Notes: a model not told the origin generated them from the sequence alone. DNA of 64,000 bases from Hyphomicrobiales bacterium (GCA_900472925.1 UCJU01000008.1:1-64000); one strand, 5' to 3'. Counted from the stretch's first letter, positions 41,668 to 50,634 are shown. Numbers and translations: made by a program.

Positions 41668-42038
41668 GTTTTGCCGTCGAGGTGAAGCCATCTTCATTTT
41701 TCTTGCGCAAAGTGATTCGTCAGGGTGGCAAATGGATGAAAAGCTTCACGTCAGAAGATTGGAAAAGCATGCAGTTTCCGTTGCTTTTGCCAGTGCACGC
41801 ATCGTTTTTGGTCAAAAATGATGCCGTTTCGGCGCGTCAGCTTAAATTTCCTGCAAAATTTTCTCTTTTTGAGTGGGTAACTGCATAAAGACTGTTCTTT
41901 AGATCAAGCTGATTATATATCGCCTAATTTTTAGGCTTAATGATTTTTTTTTAATCAGGTGGGATGCTTTTCGGCTTTTTTGAGAGTATATTCCAAGACA
42001 AGCAACAATGCCGGGTATTCAACGAGAGAGTGAATGTC
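41668..42038. promoter_or_regulatory. glnII-gstI intergenic region
   Basis: About 370 bp upstream of both divergent genes. A frame at 41655-41888 (77 codons) overlaps the sigma-54 promoter, has no ribosome site and is not accepted. The stretch 41905-41960 is very AT-rich. NtrC sites are expected here, but no clean TGCACC-N5-GGTGCA was found. A sigma-54 promoter for gstI was also looked for, without a convincing match. Confidence 0.4.
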
Positions 42039-42239
42039 ATGAGAAGCGAACCGCATATGGAGAGCGCCACCATCTACCAGTTTCCCGTTGGTGGCCGTGC
42101 AGGCTTCAAGGGGCTGCGGAACGGTGCCATTTTGAACGGCCCGTTGGTCACAGCGCCGAAGACGCATATCGACTTCGACAGCTGGTATCATCAGGAAGCG
42201 ATCCTGGAAAATTCCGACGGCGACAAGCCTCACAACTGA
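42039..42239 (+). CDS. gstI: GstI, translational inhibitor of GSII (DUF2735)
   Basis: 66 residues from ATG 42039, preceded by GAGAGAG at 8 nt. Sequence ESATIYQFPVGGRAGFKG, then LVTAPKTHIDFDSWYHQEA. Size, sequence type (DUF2735) and position divergent from glnII match the gstI gene of Rhizobium leguminosarum, whose 63-residue product blocks translation of glnII mRNA. Its expression should counter GSII synthesis when ammonium is available. Frames starting further upstream are not needed. Confidence 0.85.
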   Translation: MRSEPHMESATIYQFPVGGRAGFKGLRNGAILNGPLVTAPKTHIDFDSWYHQEAILENSDGDKPHN

Positions 42240-42319
42240 GCGCTAGTTCCCGCACGTCTCGTATCCCAGGGATGCGCGGCGAGGGTATTAGGCGAGCGTT
42301 CCTGTTTCGCCACCCCACC

Positions 42320-42335
42320 TACGTCAATTGACGTA
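42320..42335. promoter_or_regulatory. 16-bp perfect palindrome upstream of urtA
   Basis: TACGTCAATTGACGTA, 95 bp before the urtA ATG. Its symmetry and position suggest a homodimeric repressor or activator site controlling the urea importer. No regulator can be named from the sequence. Confidence 0.5.
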
Positions 42336-42373
42336 TACGGTTTTGCAGATGCGAGACCGATAGTCCCCTCCAG

Positions 42374-42393
42374 CAGCGGTAAAATAACCGCTG
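42374..42393 (+). promoter_or_regulatory. Inverted repeat in the urtA leader
   Basis: CAGCGGT-AAAATA-ACCGCTG, 7-bp arms, ending 36 bp before the urtA ATG. It could be an operator or a leader-RNA hairpin near the ribosome site. Confidence 0.45.
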
Positions 42394-42429
42394 AGCCCAA
42401 AGAGGCTGAACAGGAGAGGGGTCCTTCCG

Positions 42430-43719
42430 ATGACTTTCAAGAAGATGCTGACCGGCGCATTGCTCGGTGCCATTTTATCCACCACCGCATTCCACGGTGC
42501 CTTTGCCGCTGACGATACGATCAAGATCGGCGTTCTGCATTCGCTGTCCGGCACGATGGCCATTTCCGAAACGACGCTGAAAGATGCCATGTTGATGCTC
42601 ATCGACGAGCAGAACAAGAAGGGTGGCGTTCTCGGCAAGAAGCTCGAAGCCGTCGTGGTCGATCCCGCCTCCGACTGGCCGCTCTTTGCCGAAAAGGCCC
42701 GTCAGCTGATTAGCCAGGATAAGGTCGCGGCCGTGTTCGGTTGCTGGACGTCGTCTTCGCGCAAATCCGTTTTGCCGGTGTTCGAGGAATTGAACTCGAT
42801 CCTCTTCTATCCGGTCCAGTATGAGGGTGAAGAATCCTCCCGCAACATCTTCTACACCGGTGCCGCGCCAAACCAGCAGGCCATTCCGGCTGTGGATTAT
42901 CTGGCCAACACCGAAGGTGTCGAGCGCTGGGTTCTGGCGGGCACCGACTATGTCTATCCGCAGACGACCAACAAGATCCTGAAAGCCTACCTGATGTCCA
43001 AGGGCGTCAAGGAAGAGGACATCATGATCAACTACACGCCATTCGGTCATTCCGATTGGCAGACGATCGTCTCCGACATCAAGAAATTCGGCTCCGCTGG
43101 CAAGAAGACCGCCGTCGTTTCCACCATCAACGGTGACGCCAACGTGCCCTTCTACAAGGAGCTGGCAAACCAGGGCGTCAAGGCTGAAGACATTCCAGTC
43201 GTTGCTTTCTCGGTCGGTGAAGAAGAGCTTGCCGGTCTCGACACAGGGCCGCTGGTCGGTCACCTCGCTGCCTGGAATTACTTCCAGTCCGTCGACAGCC
43301 CTGTGAATGCCGAGTTCATCAAGGAATGGCACGCCTTCACCAAGAACGACAAGCGCGTCACGAACGACCCGATGGAAGCCGCCTATATCGGCTTCAACGC
43401 ATGGGTAAAGGCCGTGGAAGCCGCTGGCACCACCGATACGGACAAGGTGCTGGATTCGATCATCGGCGTCTCGGTTCCGAACCTGTCTGGCGGTTACGCC
43501 ACCGTCATGCCGAACCACCATATCACCAAGCCGGTGCTGATCGGTGAAATCCAGTCCGACGGCCAGTTCGAAATCGTTCAGCAGACCGCTCAGGTCGTGG
43601 GCGACGAGTGGTCGGATTACCTGCCGGACTCGAAGGACCTCATTTCCGATTGGCGCAAGCCGATGGCATGCGGCAACTTCAACGTCGCGACGGGCAAGTG
43701 CGGCGGCAAGGGGATGTGA
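42430..43719 (+). CDS. urtA: Urea ABC transporter substrate-binding protein
   Basis: 429 residues. Signal peptide MTFKKMLTGALLGAILSTTA ending FHGAFA at about residue 26. UrtA family: DTIKIGVLHSLSGTMAISETTLKDAMLMLIDEQNKKGGVLG, FGCWTSSSRKSVLPVFEELNSILFYPVQYEGEESSRNIFYTGAAPNQQ, YVYPQTTNKILKAYL, GDANVPFYKELANQG and VPNLSGGYATVMPNHHITKPVLIGEI. Captures urea in the periplasm. First gene of urtABCDE; the 360 bp before urtB is filled with palindromes, which may keep UrtA in excess over the membrane parts. A 416-codon frame on the opposite strand is a shadow. Confidence 0.95.
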   Translation: MTFKKMLTGALLGAILSTTAFHGAFAADDTIKIGVLHSLSGTMAISETTLKDAMLMLIDEQNKKGGVLGKKLEAVVVDPASDWPLFAEKARQLISQDKVAAVFGCWTSSSRKSVLPVFEELNSILFYPVQYEGEESSRNIFYTGAAPNQQAIPAVDYLANTEGVERWVLAGTDYVYPQTTNKILKAYLMSKGVKEEDIMINYTPFGHSDWQTIVSDIKKFGSAGKKTAVVSTINGDANVPFYKELANQGVKAEDIPVVAFSVGEEELAGLDTGPLVGHLAAWNYFQSVDSPVNAEFIKEWHAFTKNDKRVTNDPMEAAYIGFNAWVKAVEAAGTTDTDKVLDSIIGVSVPNLSGGYATVMPNHHITKPVLIGEIQSDGQFEIVQQTAQVVGDEWSDYLPDSKDLISDWRKPMACGNFNVATGKCGGKGM

Positions 43720-43730
43720 TCCCAACGGCC

Positions 43731-43980
43731 GTCATTCCGGCCTCGCGCCGGAATCCAGCGCGATCAAGGACTTGATCGCGGAGGTTCTCTCGAAGCGCAG
43801 ACGCGTCTCGGCTAGACCCCGGATCAAGTCCGGGGTGACGGAGAGAGGGGAAGCGCCTTTCTACACCGCCACGTCATCCTCGGGCTTGGCCCGAGGATCT
43901 GCTACCGCTGCCCTTCATTCAACGGTAGCTAGAGGGCGCGGCACCGTGAGTAGATCCTCGGGTCAAGCCCGAGGATGACG
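43731..43980. repeat. Array of six palindromic repeats between urtA and urtB
   Basis: Six hairpin units: 43734-43754 (ATTCCGGC arms), 43759-43780 (CGCGATCAAG arms, 2-nt loop), 43816-43836 (ACCCCGGA arms), 43876-43898 (ATCCTCGGGC arms, 3-nt loop), 43901-43929 (GCTACCG arms) and 43954-43976 (ATCCTCGGG arms). The fourth and sixth units are inverted copies of one 29-bp sequence with a single mismatch. The CCGGATCAAGTCCGG and GGGTCAAGCCCGAGGATGACG cores are typical of dispersed alphaproteobacterial intergenic repeats. Within an operon they could form stable RNA structure. Confidence 0.85.
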
Positions 43981-44083
43981 GCGGAGAGTGGAGGTCACTT
44001 AGAGAACCTCAACGCTCCGCTGCTATTGAATTCGCCTGCTGATGCCCATCGCATCAACAGGTTTCCAAGGGGGACTTGGGACT

Positions 44084-45691
44084 ATGTTTCTTCGTGTGTT
44101 GGCCATTATCGGTGTGCTGTTCAGTCTGGCGGTTTCGGCATTTGCCCAGCAAGCTGATCCCAAACCCCTCATCGATGCACTGGGCACTGCCGATTTCAAG
44201 CAGGCTGAAACGTTGGTGGGACAGATTGCAGCCACGGGCGACCCGCGGGTCGTGCCCATGCTGGAGGCCTATGCGGAGGGTGATCTCTATGTCCGCAAGG
44301 CAGACAATCTCGTTTTCATGACGAAGGCGGCTGGCGCCAACTTCACGCTCATCGATCCCGTAAGCGGAGAGGCTGCTGGCGAAGCGCCGAAAGCTGCTCT
44401 GACCAAGATACGCGTCAATAACAATATGCGCCGTGTCATTCGCGCGGCCATGGGCGGTCTGACGTTGCTCAGCCCTGACAAGTCCGTGCGGCTGACGGCT
44501 GCGAATTCCGTCCTGAAGGCACCAAGTGCCGAAAACCTGCAATTGCTGGAAGCAGCTTTGGCCAAGGAAACTGACAGCCAGGTTCGTACCCGCATGGAAG
44601 AGGCCAAGGCCGTCTCTCTGCTTGCCTCAGACCGTTCCATCGAAGAAAAACGGGCCGCCATCGAGACTATCAAAAGCCTGGGCGGTCGTGACGCCATTGG
44701 TATTTTGATGACAGCGACGCCTGCAGTCGATGCCAGTCTGAAACCCGATATCGACGCTGCCATCTCTTACATACAAGGCACGCTGGCGCTTTGGGATGCT
44801 GGACAAAACATCTGGTACGGCCTCTCGCTCGGCTCCGTCCTGCTGCTGGCCGCCATTGGCCTTGCCATCACCTTCGGCGTGATGGGCATCATCAACATGG
44901 CGCATGGCGAGATGGTCATGATCGGCGCCTACTCCACCTTCATGGTTCAGGAGGTGATCCGCAGCCACTATCCCGGCCTGTTCGACTGGTCGCTGGCGAT
45001 TGCGCTGCCGGTGGCGTTTCTGGTGACGGGAGCTGTCGGCCTTGTGATGGAGCGCGGCGTCATCCGTTACCTCTACGGTCGTCCGCTGGAAACATTGCTG
45101 GCGACATGGGGCATCTCCTTGATGTTGCAGCAGGGCGTCCGCTCCATCTTTGGCCCAACCAATCGTGAAGTCGGCAATCCCAGCTGGATGTCCGGTTCGT
45201 TTAGCGTTGGCTATCTCAATTTCACCTGGAACCGCGTCTGGATCGTCTGCTTCTCGCTCTCGGTCTTCTTCGCCCTCCTTATATTGCTGAAACGCTCGGC
45301 TTTCGGTCTGCAGATGCGTGCGGTGACGCAGAACCGGCGCATGGCATCCTCTATGGGTATTCGCACGCCCTGGGTCGATGCCTTCACCTTTGCGCTCGGC
45401 TCCGGTGTTGCCGGGCTGGCCGGTGTTGCGCTCAGCCAGATCGACAATGTCTCACCCAATCTTGGTCAGTCCTACATCATCGACAGTTTCATGGTCGTGG
45501 TCTTCGGCGGTGTCGGCAATCTCTGGGGCACCTTTGTCGGTGCGCTGACGCTTGGCGTGCTGAACAAGTTTCTCGAGCCGACGGTGGGCGCTGTGCTCGG
45601 CAAAATTCTCGTTCTCGTTCTCATCATTCTGTTCATTCAGAAGCGGCCACGCGGTCTCTTCGCACTCAAGGGAAGGGCCATAGAAGCATGA
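44084..45691 (+). CDS. urtB: Urea ABC transporter permease UrtB with N-terminal periplasmic domain
   Basis: 535 residues from ATG 44084 (AAGGGGGA upstream); an in-frame ATG at 44042 would break the signal peptide. Signal peptide MFLRVLAIIGVLFSLAVSAFA is followed by about 220 soluble residues with HEAT-like alpha repeats (KTDADFKQAETLVGQI-like helices, VRLTAANSVLKAPSAENLQLLEAALAKETDSQVR). The permease begins near residue 256: YGLSLGSVLLLAAIGLAITFGVMGIINMAHGEMVMIGAYS, later NRRMASSMGIRTPWVDAFTFALGSGVAGLAGVALSQI and VVVFGGVGNLWGTFVGALTLG. Stop overlaps the urtC start. Confidence 0.93.
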   Translation: MFLRVLAIIGVLFSLAVSAFAQQADPKPLIDALGTADFKQAETLVGQIAATGDPRVVPMLEAYAEGDLYVRKADNLVFMTKAAGANFTLIDPVSGEAAGEAPKAALTKIRVNNNMRRVIRAAMGGLTLLSPDKSVRLTAANSVLKAPSAENLQLLEAALAKETDSQVRTRMEEAKAVSLLASDRSIEEKRAAIETIKSLGGRDAIGILMTATPAVDASLKPDIDAAISYIQGTLALWDAGQNIWYGLSLGSVLLLAAIGLAITFGVMGIINMAHGEMVMIGAYSTFMVQEVIRSHYPGLFDWSLAIALPVAFLVTGAVGLVMERGVIRYLYGRPLETLLATWGISLMLQQGVRSIFGPTNREVGNPSWMSGSFSVGYLNFTWNRVWIVCFSLSVFFALLILLKRSAFGLQMRAVTQNRRMASSMGIRTPWVDAFTFALGSGVAGLAGVALSQIDNVSPNLGQSYIIDSFMVVVFGGVGNLWGTFVGALTLGVLNKFLEPTVGAVLGKILVLVLIILFIQKRPRGLFALKGRAIEA

Positions 45692-46839
45692 TTACCGGCT
45701 TCCTCCTTCGGGCGCTCGACCGCCGGATCCTGATTGCCATCGGCATCATTTTGGCGATTGCCGTGCTTGTGCCTGCCTCCAATCTGTTGCTTCCCGCAAA
45801 TAGCGCGTTCCGCATCCCGACCTATATCATGTCGATGCTGGGCAAGTATCTGGCCTATGCCATTCTGGCGCTGGCGCTCGATCTGGTCTGGGGCTATTGC
45901 GGTATTCTTTCGCTCGGTCACGCCGCCTTCTTTGCACTCGGTGGTTACGCCATGGGCATGTATCTGATGCGCCAGATCGGTACGCGCGGAACCTATGGAC
46001 ATCCCGTTCTGCCTGATTTCATGGTTTTTCTGAACTGGAAGGAGCTGCCGTGGTTCTGGCATGGCTTCGACATGTTCTGGTTTGCAATGTTGATGGTCGT
46101 CGTCGTGCCGGGTCTGCTGGCCTTCGTCTTCGGTTGGTTTGCCTTCCGCTCGCGCGTCAACGGCGTCTATCTCTCCATCATCACGCAGGCGATGACCTAT
46201 GCGCTGCTGCTGGCGTTCTTCCGCAACGACATGGGCTTTGGCGGTAATAATGGCCTGACAGACTTCAAGGACATTCTCGGATTTTCCGTACAGGCCGATG
46301 GAACACGCGCCGTTCTGTTTGCCACGACGGCCATCATGCTGGCGCTGTGCCTGCTGATTGCGTCCGGCATCGTCAATTCCAAATTCGGCAAGGTGCTGGT
46401 GGGCGTGCGCGATGCGGAAAGCCGTGTGCGGTTTCTCGGTTTTCGGGTTGAAAACATCAAGCTGTTCACCTTCGTCGTTTCGGCCATGATGGCGGGCATT
46501 GCCGGTGCTCTGTTCGTGCCGCAGGTCGGCATCATCAATCCTGGTGAATTCTCGCCTGCCAATTCCATCGAAGTCGTCGTCTGGACGGCGGTCGGTGGGC
46601 GCGGAACTTTGATCGGGCCGATCCTTGGTGCAATTCTGGTCAATGGCGGCAAGAGCTACTTCACCGGCGCCTTTCCGGAATTCTGGCTGTTTGCGCTCGG
46701 CGGCTTGTTCATCGCAGTGACCCTGTTTTTCCCCAAGGGCATCGTCGGGACTGTCCAGCAGCATCTGGCGGGACGACGGGAGAAGCAGAAGGCGGCATCC
46801 ACTGAAGCTGCAAGAGCTGCGCAACAGGCGGGGGAGTAA
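45688..46839 (+). CDS. urtC: Urea ABC transporter permease UrtC
   Basis: 383 residues, with about ten helices. LivM-like motifs: AYAILALALDLVWGYCGILSLGHAAFFALGGYAMGMYL, NGVYLSIITQAMTYALLLAFFRNDMGFGGNNGLTDF (UrtC-specific GGNNGLTDF), VGVRDAESRVRFLGFRVENIKLFTFVVSAMMAGIAGALFVPQVGIINPGEF and VVWTAVGGRGTLIGPILGAI. Pairs with UrtB. ATG overlaps the urtB stop by 4 bp; urtD follows after 5 bp. Confidence 0.95.
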   Translation: MITGFLLRALDRRILIAIGIILAIAVLVPASNLLLPANSAFRIPTYIMSMLGKYLAYAILALALDLVWGYCGILSLGHAAFFALGGYAMGMYLMRQIGTRGTYGHPVLPDFMVFLNWKELPWFWHGFDMFWFAMLMVVVVPGLLAFVFGWFAFRSRVNGVYLSIITQAMTYALLLAFFRNDMGFGGNNGLTDFKDILGFSVQADGTRAVLFATTAIMLALCLLIASGIVNSKFGKVLVGVRDAESRVRFLGFRVENIKLFTFVVSAMMAGIAGALFVPQVGIINPGEFSPANSIEVVVWTAVGGRGTLIGPILGAILVNGGKSYFTGAFPEFWLFALGGLFIAVTLFFPKGIVGTVQQHLAGRREKQKAASTEAARAAQQAGE

Positions 46840-46844
46840 CGGAT

Positions 46845-47606
46845 ATGAACACGGTTTCTGAAAACAGAACGAAAAGCCTGCTCTATCTGGATGGCGTGTC
46901 GGTTTCTTTCGATGGCTTCAAGGCGCTGAACTCGCTGTCCTTCGTTGTCGAGCCGGGCGAGCTTCGCGCCATCATCGGCCCCAACGGTGCGGGCAAGACG
47001 ACGATGATGGATATTATCACCGGCAAGACACGGCCCAACAGCGGCAGGGTGCTGTTTGAAGACAGCATTGATCTGACAAAGAAGGATGAGGCGGATATCG
47101 CCCAACTCGGTATCGGTCGCAAGTTCCAGAAGCCGACGGTCTTCGAAAGCCACACGGTGTGGGACAATCTCGAACTGGCGCTCAACCGCAAACGTGGCGT
47201 CTACGCCACGCTGTTCTATCGTCTCACCGAGGAAGACAAGGCGCGCATCGAAGAAATCCTGAGCACGGTGCGCTTGAGCAGCCGTCGCAACGATCTGGCC
47301 GCCAATCTTTCACACGGGCAAAAGCAGTGGCTGGAGATCGGTATGCTTCTGGCGCAGGAGCCGAAGCTGCTTCTGGTGGACGAGCCGGTCGCGGGCATGA
47401 CGGATGCGGAGACGGCGGAAACGGCATTGCTTTTGAAGGAAATCGCCAAGACACGCTCCGTGGTAGTGGTGGAACATGACATGGGCTTCATCCGTGATCT
47501 CGGCGTCAAGGTAACGTGTCTGGCGGAAGGTTCGGTGCTGGCCGAGGGGTCGATTGATTTCGTCTCGAGTGATCCGAAGGTCATCGAGAATTATCTGGGG
47601 CGGTGA
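46845..47606 (+). CDS. urtD: Urea ABC transporter ATPase UrtD
   Basis: 253 residues. Walker A GPNGAGKTT at 45-53, IGRKFQKPTVFESHTVWDNLELAL, the UrtD-type signature LSHGQKQWLEIGMLLAQEPKLLLVDEPVAGMTDAE (with SHGQ instead of SGGQ, normal for this subfamily), VVVVEHDMGFIRDLG and an ENYLGR C-terminus. Start ATG 46845; urtE begins 34 bp after its stop. Confidence 0.95.
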   Translation: MNTVSENRTKSLLYLDGVSVSFDGFKALNSLSFVVEPGELRAIIGPNGAGKTTMMDIITGKTRPNSGRVLFEDSIDLTKKDEADIAQLGIGRKFQKPTVFESHTVWDNLELALNRKRGVYATLFYRLTEEDKARIEEILSTVRLSSRRNDLAANLSHGQKQWLEIGMLLAQEPKLLLVDEPVAGMTDAETAETALLLKEIAKTRSVVVVEHDMGFIRDLGVKVTCLAEGSVLAEGSIDFVSSDPKVIENYLGR

Positions 47607-47640
47607 TGGGACAAGACACCGCCATAAAGGGAGCAACATC

Positions 47641-48336
47641 ATGCTAAGCGTCGAGAACATCAATCTCCATTACGGCGCAGCACAGGCGTTGCGGGGCATT
47701 TCTCTGAACGCAGACATGGGCAAGATCACTTGTGTGCTCGGTCGCAACGGCGTCGGCAAAAGTTCTCTGCTCAGAGCCGTGACGGGTCAGCATGCGGTCA
47801 GTGCGGGAACAATCAGCTTCAGTGGTGAAAACCTCACCGGTCTTGCGCCATACCAGCGCGCCAAGCGCGGTGTCGGTTATGTGCCGCAGGGGCGGGAAAT
47901 CTTCCCGCTTCTGACGGTTCAGGAAAACCTGCAGGCGGGCTATGCGCCATTGCCGCGCAAGGACCGTTTCATTCCCGACGACATTTTCAGCCTGTTTCCG
48001 GTTCTGCAATCCATGTTGTCACGCCGGGGTGGAGACCTGTCAGGTGGGCAACAGCAGCAGCTGGCCATTGGCCGGGCGCTGGTCACGCGTCCGAAAATCC
48101 TCGTGCTGGACGAACCGACCGAGGGCATTCAGCCGTCGATCATCAAAGACATCGGACGGGCAATCAAATATCTGCGGGATTCAACGGGTATGGCGATCCT
48201 GCTGGTAGAGCAGTATTTGGATTTCTGTCGAGAGCTTGCGGACTACGTCTACATCATGGATCGCGGCGAAATCGTTCATGAGGGACTGGCTGAAACATTG
48301 GATACGCCTGAAGCAAGACGCCATCTCACGGTGTAG
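47641..48336 (+). CDS. urtE: Urea ABC transporter ATPase UrtE
   Basis: 231 residues from ATG 47641; the frame stays open upstream but the leader is not conserved and overlaps urtD. Walker A GRNGVGKSS at 34-42, RGVGYVPQGREIFPLLTVQENLQ, signature LSGGQQQQLAIGRALVTRP, Walker B ILVLDEPTEGIQPSII, VEQYLDFCRELADYVYIMDRGEIVHEG. The last gene of urtABCDE. No strong terminator was seen directly after it. Confidence 0.94.
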   Translation: MLSVENINLHYGAAQALRGISLNADMGKITCVLGRNGVGKSSLLRAVTGQHAVSAGTISFSGENLTGLAPYQRAKRGVGYVPQGREIFPLLTVQENLQAGYAPLPRKDRFIPDDIFSLFPVLQSMLSRRGGDLSGGQQQQLAIGRALVTRPKILVLDEPTEGIQPSIIKDIGRAIKYLRDSTGMAILLVEQYLDFCRELADYVYIMDRGEIVHEGLAETLDTPEARRHLTV

Positions 48337-48375
48337 AATATGGCGCCTTTACGATCACGAAGAGATAAAACCAAA

Positions 48376-48408
48376 ACAATATTGTGATTGCTTATGCATC
48401 TCTGCATA
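48376..48408. promoter_or_regulatory. Paired inverted repeats upstream of the esterase gene
   Basis: A 10-bp palindrome ACAATATTGT at 48376-48385 and TATGCA-TCTC-TGCATA at 48393-48408, within the AT-rich 246 bp between urtE and the esterase gene. They may be operator or promoter elements for the esterase-urease transcript. Confidence 0.35.
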
Positions 48409-48582
48409 GCATTCATGCGCAGTTTCAGCATTTCCTTGAGTATTAAGTTGTGTTAGTTCACGCAAAATGCAGCGTGCGAGACACAGTTGTCCAACTTCCG
48501 CATGCGGCGCTCCGTCAAACCCTTACATTCCACGCATTTTCCGGCATAGTGTCGGGGAACCTGTGCCAATAAAGGCGTGCTG

Positions 48583-49800
48583 ATGACATCAACGACTGTT
48601 TCCAGCCGGTTTGCCCGCGCTGCCCGTCCGCTCCGCGTCCTGATCGCGAGCTTTGCTATTCTCACAGGCATGAGCGCTGCAGCTTTGGCCTCAACATGCG
48701 GTCAGACGATGCAACCAGGTCGTCATGCGTTTTCACTGACGTCTGATGGTTCCAAACGCACCGGCGTCTATTTTGTTCCGTCTTCATATGACGGAAAAAA
48801 GAAATTGCCTGTCGTCTTTGATTTTCATGGCAGCAACAGCAATCCCAATGGACAGATGGACCGCAGCGGCTGGGACAAGCTGGCCGAGCGTCAGGGCGTC
48901 GTTGTCGTCGCTCTTCAGGGCAGCCTCGATGGTGATCTTCCCGGCACCCACGCCTGGAACGTGCCGGGCGTGACAACGCGCAAGGGCGGGCTCGACGAGC
49001 CGGGCTTCATTCGCGATGCCATCACTATGGTAAAGTCCAAATTCTGCGTCGATGACGAGCGCTTTTTCGGCTCCGGCTATTCCGGTGGCGGGCGCATGCT
49101 GTCGCAGTTCATTTGCAGTGGTAACCGCGATTTCACAGCCGCCGGTTTCGTGGCCTCGCTTCGCGCAGGCTATCCCGTTGAAAATTCTGGAAAATGGGCG
49201 CCGGACACAGCAAGCTGCGCGCCTGCAAAACCGATGTCGATCATTGCTTTCGCAGGCCTGAAGGACCCGGCCAACCCCTATCAGGGCGGCGGCAAGCCCT
49301 ACTGGCAATATAGCGGCGAAACGGCGCTGAAGCGCTGGGCTGAAATGGATGGCTGCAAGGGCGGCGCGAAGAGCAAGGCAACCGACAGCTTCACCTTCAA
49401 TTCCTACGATGTCTGCAAGAGCGGTGCGCGCATCCACTCCTACGTCATCGATGCCTGGGACCATGCATGGCCACGTGCCACGATGAAGGCGGAGGTGATC
49501 GCCTCTGCCGCTAACGTCATGCGCAAGCCCACGAGTGATGTCGCTGGCAAGGTCCAGCCAGCCGTCGATCGGAAAATCTCCACAGGTGAAACGGCTCGAC
49601 AGATTGATGCAGCCGAAAGAATGTGGGACTTCTTCCAGAATACGGAAGGGCAGATGGTTGTCGATGCGACGTCAAAGGCAGATTGCTCTGTGAAAGCGGT
49701 TTCCACATCCGCGAATGCATCGGAGACGACGTGCAGCCAGACCAGCAAAGTATCGAGCAACCCCGTCCGCAGCGTGCCCGTGGCCGAGGGCGCATTGTAA
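48583..49800 (+). CDS. Secreted esterase, PHB-depolymerase/feruloyl-esterase type
   Basis: 405 residues from ATG 48583 (AAAGG 7 nt upstream; a GTG at 48577 adds two). Signal region [27 protein letters not shown]. Esterase core of the LpqC/depolymerase family: [39 protein letters not shown], nucleophile elbow [28 protein letters not shown] and the His in DAWDHAWPR. Several cysteines (CGQTM, KFCVDD, FICSG) suggest periplasmic disulfides. The last third (from [10 protein letters not shown]-like) is low-complexity and its final 70 bp overlap ureD in another frame. Confidence 0.83.
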   Translation: MTSTTVSSRFARAARPLRVLIASFAILTGMSAAALASTCGQTMQPGRHAFSLTSDGSKRTGVYFVPSSYDGKKKLPVVFDFHGSNSNPNGQMDRSGWDKLAERQGVVVVALQGSLDGDLPGTHAWNVPGVTTRKGGLDEPGFIRDAITMVKSKFCVDDERFFGSGYSGGGRMLSQFICSGNRDFTAAGFVASLRAGYPVENSGKWAPDTASCAPAKPMSIIAFAGLKDPANPYQGGGKPYWQYSGETALKRWAEMDGCKGGAKSKATDSFTFNSYDVCKSGARIHSYVIDAWDHAWPRATMKAEVIASAANVMRKPTSDVAGKVQPAVDRKISTGETARQIDAAERMWDFFQNTEGQMVVDATSKADCSVKAVSTSANASETTCSQTSKVSSNPVRSVPVAEGAL

Positions 49801-50558
49801 CGAAAGCGCTGAATGGGCGCAGCCGTCTGGACGAATTGTTTCAGGAAGGCTGCGCCAAGATCAGACTGCCCGACACATTCTCCCATGAAATGGAAGCAAT
49901 CCTCATCAATTCCTCCGGCGGATTGACCGGAGGCGATGAGCTTGAATGGCAAGCGGTTGCCGGTGCCGGCACCTCCCTTGTCGTTACCACGCAGGCCTGT
50001 GAAAAGGTTTATAAAGCCGCAGCCGGGACGACGACTGTCACTGCGCGAATTACCGTCGGTCCCGGTGCCAAACTGCATTGGCTGCCCCAGGAAACCATTC
50101 TCTTCGACCGTGCATCGCTGACCCGCAGGCTGGAGGTCGATATCGATGCGTCCGCAGAATTCATTGCGGTCGAAGCCATTCTTCTGGGGCGTCAGGCCAT
50201 GGGGGAGGCAATGGAGGAGGGCCTGCTGCGCGACCGATGGCGCATTCGCCAGGGCGGCAAACTCATTCATGCCGAAGAGCTTCGCCTTGATGGCGACATT
50301 GGTGAGCTGACGAAAGCGGCGTCTGTCCTTTCCGGGCAGGTGGCGTTTGCGACGTTGCTTTATGTCGGCCCGCTGGGTGAGATGCTTCTTCCTAAACTCC
50401 GCGATATTCTGGGTCCGTCCGGTGGTGCCAGCGAATGGCAGGGGAAACTCGTCGTTCGAGTTTCTGCCTCGGATGGCTTCACATTGAGAAAAATGCTCTT
50501 TCCTATCATTTCGCTCTTGCGAAATGGCGCGCCAGTGCCGAAAGTCTGGAATCTCTGA
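49731..50558 (+). CDS. ureD: Urease accessory protein UreD (UreH)
   Basis: 275 residues from GTG 49731 with GGAG five bases upstream. UreD motifs: [84 protein letters not shown] and [19 protein letters not shown]. Forms the UreDFG complex that loads nickel into apo-urease. The start lies inside the 3' end of the esterase gene (70 bp overlap, different frame), so translation may be coupled to it. Head of the urease operon. Confidence 0.92.
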   Translation: MQPDQQSIEQPRPQRARGRGRIVTKALNGRSRLDELFQEGCAKIRLPDTFSHEMEAILINSSGGLTGGDELEWQAVAGAGTSLVVTTQACEKVYKAAAGTTTVTARITVGPGAKLHWLPQETILFDRASLTRRLEVDIDASAEFIAVEAILLGRQAMGEAMEEGLLRDRWRIRQGGKLIHAEELRLDGDIGELTKAASVLSGQVAFATLLYVGPLGEMLLPKLRDILGPSGGASEWQGKLVVRVSASDGFTLRKMLFPIISLLRNGAPVPKVWNL

Positions 50559-50634
50559 CGCGCGAATTGAATAGGTGTTCGAGCGCCCATTTTGCGTCAT
50601 GAAAAACGCGTGGCGCTCCAGAAACGGGACGACG

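Noticed and set aside
41655-41888. 77-codon plus-strand frame in the glnII-gstI intergenic region
   Set aside because: It overlaps the sigma-54 promoter, lacks a ribosome site and has no plausible protein features.
41950-42020. Sigma-54 promoter for gstI
   Set aside because: A GG-N10-GC spacing exists near 41961-41975, but the flanking bases do not fit TGGCAC/TTGC.
42475-43725. 416-codon minus-strand frame opposite urtA
   Set aside because: Mirror of a strongly coding gene at high GC; no ribosome site and no recognisable domain.
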